Shown in pieces: positions 1-5,032 of a stretch of DNA of 5,757 bases. This DNA comes from an uncultured Lachnospiraceae bacterium (lineage in GTDB: Bacteria; Bacillota; Clostridia; Lachnospirales; Lachnospiraceae), in assembly GCA_945787485.1 (NCBI GenBank), contig CALZHV010000138.1, positions 1-5,757 of the forward strand. The letters run 5' to 3'. The notes below the pieces were generated by a model, which ran no database searches, had not been told where the DNA came from, and was given only the letters and a program-made list of their open reading frames with translations. Numbering within the stretch: position 1 is the first letter of the stretch; every line of letters begins with the position of its first letter. The position numbers and the translations under genes are program-made.

Positions 1-558
1 TTATACTCTTGATAAATACTCACCTGTTCTTGTATCAATCTTGATTGTATCACCCTGGTTTACGAAAAGAGGTACATTTAATGTAGCTCCTGTCTCAACA
101 GTACATGGCTTTGTAGCACCTGTAGCAGTATCACCCTTTACACCAGGCTCACACTCTGTAATAAGAAGCTCAACAAAAAGAGGAGGCTCTATACCAAAGA
201 TATTACCATTGTGAGAAACAACCTTACAAGTATCGTTTTCCTTAACAAACTTAAGACTGTCGCCGATTACATCTTTATTTACTGCAATCTGATCATATGT
301 CTCATTGTCCATGAAGTAGTAAAGCTCTCCATCGTTGTAAAGGTAATTCATATCCTTACGATCGATATGTGCATTTTCAACCTTTTCTGTTGGACGGAAA
401 GTTTTTTCAACAACACCACCACTCTTTATATTCTTAAGCTTTGTTCTAACGAAAGCAGCACCCTTACCAGGCTTTACATGCTGGAATTCAATAATCTGAT
501 AAATATTACCCTCAAATTCGATTGTAACACCATTTCTAAATTCACTAGCTGAAATCAT
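1..558 (-). CDS. efp: Translation elongation factor P (EF-P)
   Basis: Complete 185-residue EF-P, the family's usual length. It binds ribosomes stalled at polyproline stretches, next to the P-site tRNA, and speeds peptide bond formation. The N-terminal KOW-like domain (about 1-62) carries the loop KPGKG with Lys32 at the tip, the position that is modified in Bacillus EF-P. Two OB-fold domains follow, and the C-terminal signature region is present (GDTATGATKP, then VPLFVNQGD and the end GEYLSRV). The reading frame is open for 21 more codons upstream, but the protein family begins at MISASEF, and AGGAGG lies 6 nt before that ATG, so the start is at 558. The TAA stop occupies bases 1-3. The gene is transcribed away from the spoIIIA operon; in Bacillus subtilis efp lies beside spoIIIAA in the same direction. 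Its codons are less AT-rich than those of the spoIIIA genes, as expected for a well expressed gene. The modifying enzyme is not in the window. Confidence 0.98.
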   Translation of the reverse strand: MISASEFRNGVTIEFEGNIYQIIEFQHVKPGKGAAFVRTKLKNIKSGGVVEKTFRPTEKVENAHIDRKDMNYLYNDGELYYFMDNETYDQIAVNKDVIGDSLKFVKENDTCKVVSHNGNIFGIEPPLFVELLITECEPGVKGDTATGATKPCTVETGATLNVPLFVNQGDTIKIDTRTGEYLSRV

Positions 559-564
559 AATAAT

Positions 565-570
565 CCTCCT
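565..570 (-). promoter_or_regulatory. Shine-Dalgarno site of efp
   Basis: Read on the minus strand this is a perfect AGGAGG, 6 nt before the ATG at 558. It decides between this start and upstream in-frame codons (up to 621), which lie beyond the likely transcription start and would add residues foreign to EF-P. Confidence 0.85.
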
Positions 571-589
571 TAAAATCACATATAGATAC

Positions 590-618
590 ATTCTAATATA
601 AAACAAGTTGTTTTTCAA
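590..618 (-). promoter_or_regulatory. Probable housekeeping (sigma-A) promoter of efp
   Basis: On the minus strand TTGAAA (618-613) is followed by a 17-nt spacer and TAGAAT (595-590). Each box has five of six consensus bases and the spacing is ideal. Transcription would begin near 583, giving a leader of about 25 nt that contains the AGGAGG ribosome site. The region is AT-rich, so chance matches occur, but the combination of spacing and position makes this the best candidate. Confidence 0.6.
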
Positions 619-648
619 CATTTTTTATAAAATTATAGAGTATGCATA

Positions 649-830
649 ACATAAAAACGCATGCATGGGATTAAAAATAATCATATATGAGATTTATATA
701 ACATGAAAATGCATACATGGGAATAAAAAATCATATATGGGATTTATATCATATAAAAGCATACGTGAAATTAATATCATAAATAATAATACATAGAATT
801 AATATCACATATAAGTACAAGTCATAAATT
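649..830. repeat. Degenerate AT-rich tandem repeat between efp and spoIIIAA
   Basis: Two units of about 50 bp are clearly alike: 649-700 and 701-750. Both begin ACATRAAAAYGCATRCATGGG and both end in a CATATATGRGATTTATAT block. Weaker copies continue to about 830. Inside each unit is a half-unit of the form CATGGGATTAAWAT, recurring with its ATG-like triplet near 665, 687, 717, 737, 765, 793 and 824, which is steps of 20-31 bp. No gene was recognised in 559-897; the short ORFs there (at most about 21 codons) lack ribosome sites. The later copies contain TAATATC and CATA words that resemble sigma-E promoter boxes, so the repeat may overlap regulatory DNA. Function is unknown. Confidence 0.65.
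772..799 (+). promoter_or_regulatory. Candidate upstream sigma-E promoter of spoIIIA
   Basis: TAATATC at 772-778 fits six of seven bases of the Bacillus sigma-E -35 box (KMATATT), and CATAGAAT at 792-799 fits seven of eight of the -10 box (CATACAHT). The spacer is 13 nt, slightly short. Transcription would start near 806 and leave a leader of about 90 nt. A related pair lies at 800-806 and 823-830, but with a 16-nt spacer. The base composition favours false matches, so this is a candidate only. Confidence 0.3.
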
Positions 831-850
831 TAATTTACTACAGAATAATG

Positions 851-879
851 TCATAGTGAAAGCACAATATGCATATATT
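851..879 (+). promoter_or_regulatory. Best candidate sigma-E promoter of the spoIIIA operon
   Basis: TCATAGT at 851-857 (six of seven bases of KMATATT) and CATATATT at 872-879 (seven of eight of CATACAHT) are separated by the optimal 14 nt. In Bacillus the spoIIIA operon is transcribed by mother-cell sigma-E, which is the expected regulator here. Predicted transcription start is near 886, which places the spoIIIAA ribosome site at the extreme 5' end of the message (leader about 12 nt). If the gene instead began at the GTG at 856, this element would lie inside it. Confidence 0.45.
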
Positions 880-885
880 TATTGT

Positions 886-892
886 GGGAGGG
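886..892 (+). promoter_or_regulatory. Shine-Dalgarno site that sets the spoIIIAA start
   Basis: GGGAGGG contains GGAGG at 887-891, 6 nt before the GTG at 898. The alternative in-frame GTG at 856 has no purine-rich site in front of it. This supports the shorter, 314-residue SpoIIIAA. Confidence 0.75.
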
Positions 893-897
893 ATTAT

Positions 898-1842
898 GTG
901 TCAGATGATATTATTTCATACTTGTCTTTGAATATTAGAGAAAGTATAAGACGGTGGGAAGAAAATAATCGAATAATTGATTTTAATAATTTGGTTGAAA
1001 TCAGACTTAGAATAAATAAAAATGCTATTTTGGTTATGGATGATTTCGGTGAGATTATTCTTGATATTGTAGTTTGTCAGTCGGATATCACATTTACGTT
1101 AGATTGTGTGTCAGGATATTCTTTGTATGCATATGAGGATGATATACGTCAGGGCTTCATCACAATGAATGGTGGACACAGAATAGGACTGGCAGGTCAA
1201 ATAGTTCTTGAGTCTGGCATAGTAAAGAGCATGAAAAATATATCATTTATTAATATAAGAATGTCACATCAGGTAAAGGGCTGTTCCAATATGGTTATGC
1301 CTTACATAGTTAAAGATGGCAAAGTGCTTCACACGCTGATTATATCTCCGCCGGGATGTGGAAAGACAACTTTGCTTAGGGATATTGTAAGAAATCTGTC
1401 GAATGGTTGTGCTTATTGTAAAGGATTAAATGTGGGAGTGATTGATGAGCGTTCAGAAATTGCTGCATGTTATATGGGAGTTCCTCAAAATGATGTTGGA
1501 ACAAGGACGGATGTTTTGGATTGCTGTCCTAAGGCGGAGGGAATGTTGATGCTTATTCGTTCAATGAATCCAAAAGTAATTGCCGTTGATGAAATTGGAG
1601 GAAGAGAGGATATAGATGCAATATCATATGTAATTAACCGTGGGTGTGGAGTTGTCGCAACAATTCACGGTGAATCAATAGATGATATTAGAGAAAAGCC
1701 TATACTTAGAAAGCTTGTATGTGAAAAAGTATTTGACCGGTACATTGTTCTTGGAAGGGGGAGTCGTGCAGGTATTGTCGAAAACATTTTTGATGAAAGG
1801 GGCAATGAATTATTATCAACATCGCTTTGTGCAGTAAATTGA
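898..1842 (+). CDS. spoIIIAA: Stage III sporulation protein AA, secretion-type ATPase
   Basis: A 314-residue protein related to the VirB11/GspE/PilT secretion ATPases (P-loop), thought to power assembly or transport of the SpoIIIA-SpoIIQ channel from the mother-cell cytoplasm. Numbering from GTG 898, an N-terminal domain with EIRLR (about 34-38) precedes the ATPase core. The Walker A motif is SPPGCGKTT (150-158), with Ser in place of the usual first Gly. DERSE follows at about 183-187, Walker B is VIAVDEIGG (227-235, Asp231 and Glu232), and ATIHG is at about 255-259, with His257 in the position typical of this family. No membrane segment is seen. The longest ORF begins at GTG 856 (328 residues), but the ribosome site at 886-892 and the known homologue size of about 307 residues favour GTG 898. 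First gene of the operon; its end overlaps spoIIIAB by 16 nt. Confidence 0.96.
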   Translation: MSDDIISYLSLNIRESIRRWEENNRIIDFNNLVEIRLRINKNAILVMDDFGEIILDIVVCQSDITFTLDCVSGYSLYAYEDDIRQGFITMNGGHRIGLAGQIVLESGIVKSMKNISFINIRMSHQVKGCSNMVMPYIVKDGKVLHTLIISPPGCGKTTLLRDIVRNLSNGCAYCKGLNVGVIDERSEIAACYMGVPQNDVGTRTDVLDCCPKAEGMLMLIRSMNPKVIAVDEIGGREDIDAISYVINRGCGVVATIHGESIDDIREKPILRKLVCEKVFDRYIVLGRGSRAGIVENIFDERGNELLSTSLCAVN

Positions 1843-2393
1843 TTGCATCATTTATTATTATGTTTGGATGTGTAGGTTTTGGATACAGATATATTTTTGT
1901 TCAAAAAATGCGATTAAAGCAAATGAAAGAGCTTGAGAGAATGATTCTGTATATATGTGATGAAATAAAAGTAAATCACAGAGTTTTATCGGAATCATTC
2001 AAGATAATCTCACAAAAATGCAGCCAGCCATTTGATGGCTGGCTTTTAGAACTTGCATGTGATATCGAAAGTAAGAACGTAAATAAGAATGTAAATAAGA
2101 ATGTAAGTAAGAACGTAAATAAGAACGAGAGTAGCTTTATTGATATATGGGATGATAAAATCAAAGAATTATGTAAACTAACATATTTGTATATGTCTGA
2201 TATGGAGGAGTTAAATAATATTGGACATGCATTTGGAAAGGATGTGACGGCCTGTCTAAATAATATTTCTGTAGAAAAGGAGCATTTACATTTAAAAACA
2301 AATGAATTGGAAGAAGATATTAAGACAAAAAACAAAGTTGGAATGGCACTTTCAACAACTGTGGGGATTCTATTAATTATTGTGCTGTGGTAA
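1827..2393 (+). CDS. spoIIIAB: Stage III sporulation protein AB, platform-like membrane protein
   Basis: A 188-residue protein with a membrane segment at each end (about 5-25 and 170-188) around a helical soluble domain; the family resembles the GspF/PilC-type inner-membrane platform of type II secretion and type IV pili, a likely partner of the AA ATPase. Start TTG 1827 overlaps spoIIIAA; it has no evident ribosome site, so translation is probably coupled. TTG 1839, which overlaps the AA stop codon, is an alternative. The N-terminus from 1827 matches the usual length before the first helix. Residues 82-101 are five tetrapeptides of the type (S/N)KN(V/E), encoded by a 12-bp tandem repeat; the insertion explains most of the excess over the about 171 residues of the Bacillus protein. 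Codons 66-73 encode a strong DNA palindrome (2022-2044) described separately. The C-terminal segment GMALSTTVGILLIIVLW is typical of the family. Confidence 0.92.
   Translation: MCSKLIASFIIMFGCVGFGYRYIFVQKMRLKQMKELERMILYICDEIKVNHRVLSESFKIISQKCSQPFDGWLLELACDIESKNVNKNVNKNVSKNVNKNESSFIDIWDDKIKELCKLTYLYMSDMEELNNIGHAFGKDVTACLNNISVEKEHLHLKTNELEEDIKTKNKVGMALSTTVGILLIIVLW
2022..2047 (+). terminator. Terminator-like hairpin inside spoIIIAB
   Basis: AGCCAGCCA (2022-2030) and TGGCTGGCT (2036-2044) form a perfect 9-bp stem, six of the nine pairs G-C, with a TTTGA loop. Three T follow directly (2045-2047). The shape is that of an intrinsic terminator with a short U-tract, yet it lies within the coding sequence (residues about 66-74). 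It could cause partial termination, stabilise a processed end, or be a coincidence of the codons. Ribosomes translating AB would disrupt it. Confidence 0.4.
2070..2129 (+). repeat. 12-bp tandem repeat, five copies, in spoIIIAB
   Basis: Unit ARTAAGAAYGTA, repeated at 2070, 2082, 2094, 2106 and 2118; copies two and three are identical, and the last ends GAG instead of GTA. Unit length is a multiple of three, so gain or loss of copies keeps the frame and changes the protein by four residues (SKNV or NKNV) each. Confidence 0.95.
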
Positions 2394-2467
2394 ATGATTA
2401 TGATTTTAATTTGCTGTGGTAAAAAATTGTATTTTAACGTGCTGTGGTAATGATTCAATTTAATTCA
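2383..2467 (+). repeat. 28-29-bp tandem repeat of the spoIIIAB stop region, three copies
   Basis: The 11-mer TGCTGTGGTAA occurs exactly at 2383-2393, 2412-2422 and 2440-2450. The first copy is the end of spoIIIAB including its stop. The rest of each unit is a diverged AT-rich stretch containing TTTAA or TTTTAA. The array fills most of the 89-nt gap between spoIIIAB and the ribosome site of spoIIIAC, the longest gap in the operon. Confidence 0.85.
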
Positions 2468-2470
2468 TTT

Positions 2471-2478
2471 GGGAGGAG
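2471..2478 (+). promoter_or_regulatory. Shine-Dalgarno site that sets the spoIIIAC start
   Basis: GGGAGGAG ends 4 nt before ATG 2483 (6 nt if measured from GGGAGG). It excludes the in-frame GTG at 2444, which would lie in the repeat array and precede the site. Confidence 0.85.
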
Positions 2479-2482
2479 TAAA

Positions 2483-2677
2483 ATGACTATTCAGCTTATA
2501 TTTAAGATAGGTGCGGTAGGCATTATAGTTTCTTTGATAAACCAGGTTCTAAAGCATTCCGGACGTGACGACCATGCTTACATTGTGAGCCTTGCCGGAT
2601 TAATTATTGTATTATCCTGGGTCATACCTTATGTATACCAGCTTTTTTCGGATATTAATAATTTATTTGATTTCTAA
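2483..2677 (+). CDS. spoIIIAC: Stage III sporulation protein AC, small membrane protein
   Basis: A 64-residue hydrophobic protein of the SpoIIIAC/AD family, close to the usual 65-68 residues. Two membrane helices are visible, about 4-23 (start MTIQLIFKIGAVG) and 33-54, joined by a short charged loop with GRDDH (27-31). Family members sit in the mother-cell membrane of the SpoIIIA complex; by analogy with small export-apparatus proteins they may form part of a membrane gate, but a specific biochemical role is not established. Start ATG 2483 follows a strong ribosome site. The stop TAA is followed at once by the ribosome site of spoIIIAD. Confidence 0.93.
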   Translation: MTIQLIFKIGAVGIIVSLINQVLKHSGRDDHAYIVSLAGLIIVLSWVIPYVYQLFSDINNLFDF

Positions 2678-2689
2678 GGAGTGATGTAA

Positions 2690-3073
2690 TTGAATTTGGG
2701 TATTATTATGACATTGATAATAGTGGCGATATTTATTGCCCTTAGTCTTAAATCAAGAAATGCAGAAATAAGCGGACTGATTAGTCTGGCTGTATGTATC
2801 TGCATTATTTTTTTATCTTTGGACAAGCTTAAGGTTATTATAAAAACTTTGGATAAAATAAAAAATGACATCAATATAGATGGTACATATTTTATTCTTC
2901 TTTTAAAGATGATTGGGGTGGCTTATATTTGTGAGTTTGCTTCGGGAATCACAAAGGATGCAGGATACAATGCAGTGTCCGGACAAGTTGATACGATGGG
3001 CAGACTTACTATGATTATGATATCTCTGCCGGTATTGCTTCAGGTAATCAATACTGTATTGGATTTGTTGTAA
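2690..3073 (+). CDS. spoIIIAD: Stage III sporulation protein AD, membrane protein
   Basis: A 127-residue polytopic protein, close to the 133 of the Bacillus homologue. Hydrophobic segments lie at about 3-20, 27-44, 67-84 and 106-127. The hallmark GVAYICEFASGITKDAG occupies 76-92, with Glu82 and the DAG triplet conserved in the family. It is a longer relative of SpoIIIAC and is expected beside it in the mother-cell membrane. The start is TTG 2690, 8 nt after AGGAG (2677-2681); ATG 2708 is in frame but would cut into the first helix and is too far from the site. The 12-nt gap to spoIIIAC and 13 nt to spoIIIAE indicate one message. Confidence 0.93.
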   Translation: MNLGIIMTLIIVAIFIALSLKSRNAEISGLISLAVCICIIFLSLDKLKVIIKTLDKIKNDINIDGTYFILLLKMIGVAYICEFASGITKDAGYNAVSGQVDTMGRLTMIMISLPVLLQVINTVLDLL

Positions 3074-3086
3074 GGAGTCTTTTTAT

Positions 3087-4541
3087 ATGTCTTTTGGTTT
3101 ATTAAAGAAAGAGTTGACAAAAAGATTAAAAATAATATTGTTCGCAGCAGTGGTATTATCAGAAATACTTGGAAATCCGTACTTTATAACAAATGTCAGC
3201 GCAAGTGAAGATAATTATGGGTACATACAAAGCAAAGATGAAAATATGAATGAGTATGTACAAAACAATAATGAAAGTTTGAATAAGTATGTACAAATCA
3301 ATGATGAAAGCCTGAAAAAATATATCTTATCGGAAAATGAACAAACAGATGAATCAAATGAAACATATGAAACAAATGAAACATATAAAACAAATGAAAC
3401 AAATGAAACATATAAAACAAATGAAACAAATGAAACAAATGAATCAAGTGAAACAAATGAAACAGATGAAACAGATGATACAGATGACGACACATATTCA
3501 TATATTAATGAGATATATGAGATGCTTGGTATAGAGGATGTTGACAACGACTTAAAAAAAGTACTGCCGATAGAGATTTCGTTTAGTGAAATAACAAAGG
3601 CAATAGCAAGTGGCGATACTAAAAAAATATGGTTTATATTTGAAACACTACTTACGCAAGCATTATGTGAGGAATTACCGGCAACAAAAGCATTTCTTAT
3701 ACAAATTGTTTCGGTAGTTTTAATAGGCTCACTTTTTTCCAATTTATCAAATTCATTCGGAAATTCGTTTGTAAGCGAAAATGGGTTTTATATTTCATAC
3801 ATGATAGTCACATCGATTATGTTATCAATTTTTTGTATGGCACTCGATATTGTTAAAAATACGCTTTCGAAAATACTTATGGTCATAAGAATCATTGTTC
3901 CTGTTTATGCATTATCAATTGCTTTTTTAGGAAACGGCAAAACCTCGGTTGGTATGTATCAGCTTACACTGGTGGCAATTTGGTGTGTTGAAGCAATCAT
4001 TATTAATATTGTATTACCGCTTATAAAATATTACGTTATCATATCGCTTGTGAACAATATAAACAAAGAGGACAGCTTTTCAAAGCTAGGCGATTTGCTA
4101 AAAAATATTGTTTCATGGTTGTTAAAAACAATCGTTTTTTTTATAGGAGGATTAAATGTAATAAAAGGTCTGGTTGACCCGCAAATAGATGCGATTGGCA
4201 GAACAGCAGTTAACAAGGTTATTTCTGTCATTCCGGGTGGTGGAATGGTGTCGGTTTTGTCAGGAACGTTTTTAGGTGCCGGAATGGTAGTAAAAAACAG
4301 TATAGGAATAACCGGCATAATAATATTGGTTGTAATTGTAATGATTCCGGTTGTAAAAATATTTGTCATAAGATTTATGGTGAAGCTGTCCATGGCACTT
4401 ATACAGCCGTTAGGAGAAAGACGTTACATAGAAGGTATTGATTCAATGACAACCGGTTTGACATTACTTCTTAATTCTGTGGCAAGCGGAGTTATTTTAT
4501 TTGTTTTAACACTTGCGGTAATGGCATATGCTGTCTCGTGA
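3087..4541 (+). CDS. spoIIIAE: Stage III sporulation protein AE, polytopic membrane protein with repeat-expanded N-terminus
   Basis: A 484-residue protein against about 399 in Bacillus. Residues 1-39 look like a cleavable signal peptide (basic TKRLK, hydrophobic ILFAAVVL, cleavage after VSA), which would put the following segment outside the mother-cell membrane. Residues 46-89 are four 11-residue repeats (YVQNNNESLNK and relatives). Residues 91-135 are 15 tripeptides of NET type (NET, YET, YKT, later DET, DDT), very acidic and polar. After a short linker with two acidic helices come membrane segments at about 202-220, 235-255, 264-281, 290-320, 341-361, 382-402, 405-430 and 459-483. The C-terminal half (PGGGMVSVLSG, QPLGERRYIEG, then the last helix) is typical of SpoIIIAE, a putative permease-like core of the complex. 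Start ATG 3087 is 9 nt after AGGAG. The repeats account for about 90 residues, roughly the excess length. Confidence 0.94.
   Translation: MSFGLLKKELTKRLKIILFAAVVLSEILGNPYFITNVSASEDNYGYIQSKDENMNEYVQNNNESLNKYVQINDESLKKYILSENEQTDESNETYETNETYKTNETNETYKTNETNETNESSETNETDETDDTDDDTYSYINEIYEMLGIEDVDNDLKKVLPIEISFSEITKAIASGDTKKIWFIFETLLTQALCEELPATKAFLIQIVSVVLIGSLFSNLSNSFGNSFVSENGFYISYMIVTSIMLSIFCMALDIVKNTLSKILMVIRIIVPVYALSIAFLGNGKTSVGMYQLTLVAIWCVEAIIINIVLPLIKYYVIISLVNNINKEDSFSKLGDLLKNIVSWLLKTIVFFIGGLNVIKGLVDPQIDAIGRTAVNKVISVIPGGGMVSVLSGTFLGAGMVVKNSIGITGIIILVVIVMIPVVKIFVIRFMVKLSMALIQPLGERRYIEGIDSMTTGLTLLLNSVASGVILFVLTLAVMAYAVS
3222..3353 (+). repeat. 33-bp imperfect tandem repeat, four copies, in spoIIIAE
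   Basis: Copies begin at 3222, 3255, 3288 and 3321, each encoding 11 residues that start with Tyr: YIQSKDENMNE, YVQNNNESLNK, YVQINDESLKK and YILSENEQTDE. Copies two and three are the most alike, sharing TATGTACAAA and ATGAAAG; the fourth is strongly diverged. The array lies directly before the 9-bp repeat and in the predicted exported segment. Confidence 0.8.
3357..3491 (+). repeat. 9-bp tandem repeat, 15 copies, in spoIIIAE
   Basis: Unit AATGAAACA with variants TATGAAACA, TATAAAACA, GATGAAACA and, near the end, GATGATACA. A higher-order block TATAAAACA plus two AATGAAACA units appears twice (from 3384 and 3411), which points to recent duplication. Every unit keeps the reading frame and gives one tripeptide. 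The strand opposite has long open frames only because of this repeat. Confidence 0.95.
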
Positions 4542-4547
4542 AAGGAG
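4541..4547 (+). promoter_or_regulatory. Shine-Dalgarno site that sets the spoIIIAF start
   Basis: AAAGGAG, overlapping the last base of the spoIIIAE stop codon, lies 7 nt before ATG 4555. The ATG at 4528, in the same frame but inside spoIIIAE, has no such site and would add nine charged residues before the family's N-terminus. Confidence 0.8.
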
Positions 4548-4554
4548 TAAACTT

Positions 4555-5028
4555 ATGTATGAGTGGATAAAAACACTTGTTATTTACCTTATTATTTCCA
4601 AGCTTATTATACAGATAATACCCGGAGCGTCATATAAAAAATACATACATTTCCTTACAGGTCTGATGATTATTTTGATAATAGTTGAACCTGTTTCAAA
4701 GCTTCTGAAATTTGATTTATGTGATATTGAAGCTTCAATTAATTATATAAATGAATGTATAAATGACGAGGATTCAGGACAATTATCAGGCGATAATCTA
4801 TATGATTATTATGAGCTTAGCCTTGCCACAGTTATAAAAAATGATATTAATAAAATGCTTAGTGATAATTGCCAATGTGAAATAATAAATGATAAGGATA
4901 ATAATATTTCCATTTGCAGAATTTATCTGAGTAAAAAAACGGATGAAGAAACAATTGCAAAAATAAAAAAACACATTGAGGATGTCTATAATATTGATGT
5001 TAAGAGTATATATATAATAAGTCGGTGA
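4555..5028 (+). CDS. spoIIIAF: Stage III sporulation protein AF, membrane protein with ring-building-type domain
   Basis: A 157-residue protein, shorter than the about 206 of Bacillus. It starts MYEWIKTLVIYLII, has membrane helices at about 4-22 and 31-46 with the family's IVEPV motif (43-47), then a linker and a soluble domain (about 84-156) whose predicted helix-strand-strand-helix-strand order suits the ring-building motif known in this family. That domain should face the space between mother cell and forespore. The shortening is mostly in the soluble part, between helix 2 and the domain and at the C-terminus. A 13-nt gap separates it from spoIIIAE and 4 nt from spoIIIAG. Some of the family assignment rests on its fixed place in the operon. 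Confidence 0.9.
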   Translation: MYEWIKTLVIYLIISKLIIQIIPGASYKKYIHFLTGLMIILIIVEPVSKLLKFDLCDIEASINYINECINDEDSGQLSGDNLYDYYELSLATVIKNDINKMLSDNCQCEIINDKDNNISICRIYLSKKTDEETIAKIKKHIEDVYNIDVKSIYIISR

Positions 5029-5029
5029 T
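5024..5029 (+). promoter_or_regulatory. Unusual ribosome site of spoIIIAG
   Basis: GGTGAT overlaps the spoIIIAF stop codon and ends 3 nt before ATG 5033. It can pair with the AUCACC stretch of the 16S rRNA 3' end, just 5' of the usual CCUCC, so the effective spacing is normal despite the absence of AGGAG. It suggests tight coupling of AF and AG translation. Confidence 0.5.
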
Positions 5030-5032
5030 TTT

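Noticed and set aside
211..552. Plus-strand open frame inside efp
   Set aside because: It lies wholly opposite a well conserved EF-P and shows no recognisable protein features.
717..782. 21-codon ORF in the efp-spoIIIAA gap
   Set aside because: It has no ribosome site and is built from the intergenic repeat; there is no sign of protein-level constraint.
649..830. Possible CRISPR array
   Set aside because: Units are AT-rich, variable in length and directly adjoining, without constant repeats or unique spacers, and no cas gene is near.
848..856. ATG at 848 as the spoIIIAA start
   Set aside because: It is out of frame with spoIIIAA and meets a TAG after one further codon.
1976..2458. Minus-strand open frame of about 160 codons opposite spoIIIAB
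   Set aside because: It is a shadow of the AB gene and its 12-bp repeat, with a Phe/Leu-rich product and no ribosome site or family likeness.
3357..3491. NET tripeptides as N-glycosylation sequons
   Set aside because: The pattern fits N-x-T, but bacterial N-glycosylation of this type is restricted to a few lineages and nothing in the window supports it. Slippage of a 9-bp unit explains it.
3215..3742. Long open frames on the minus strand and another plus frame (3337-3534) across the spoIIIAE repeat
   Set aside because: They are low-complexity by-products of the 9-bp repeat, which stays open in several frames. They have no domain and the spoIIIAE frame is clearly the real one.
4031..4393. 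Minus-strand open frame opposite spoIIIAE
   Set aside because: Shadow of membrane-helix codons; no recognisable product.
4726..4739. Perfect 14-bp palindrome ATTGAAGCTTCAAT in spoIIIAF as an operator
   Set aside because: It is inside a coding region and close to the number expected by chance in a window this size; no second copy was seen.
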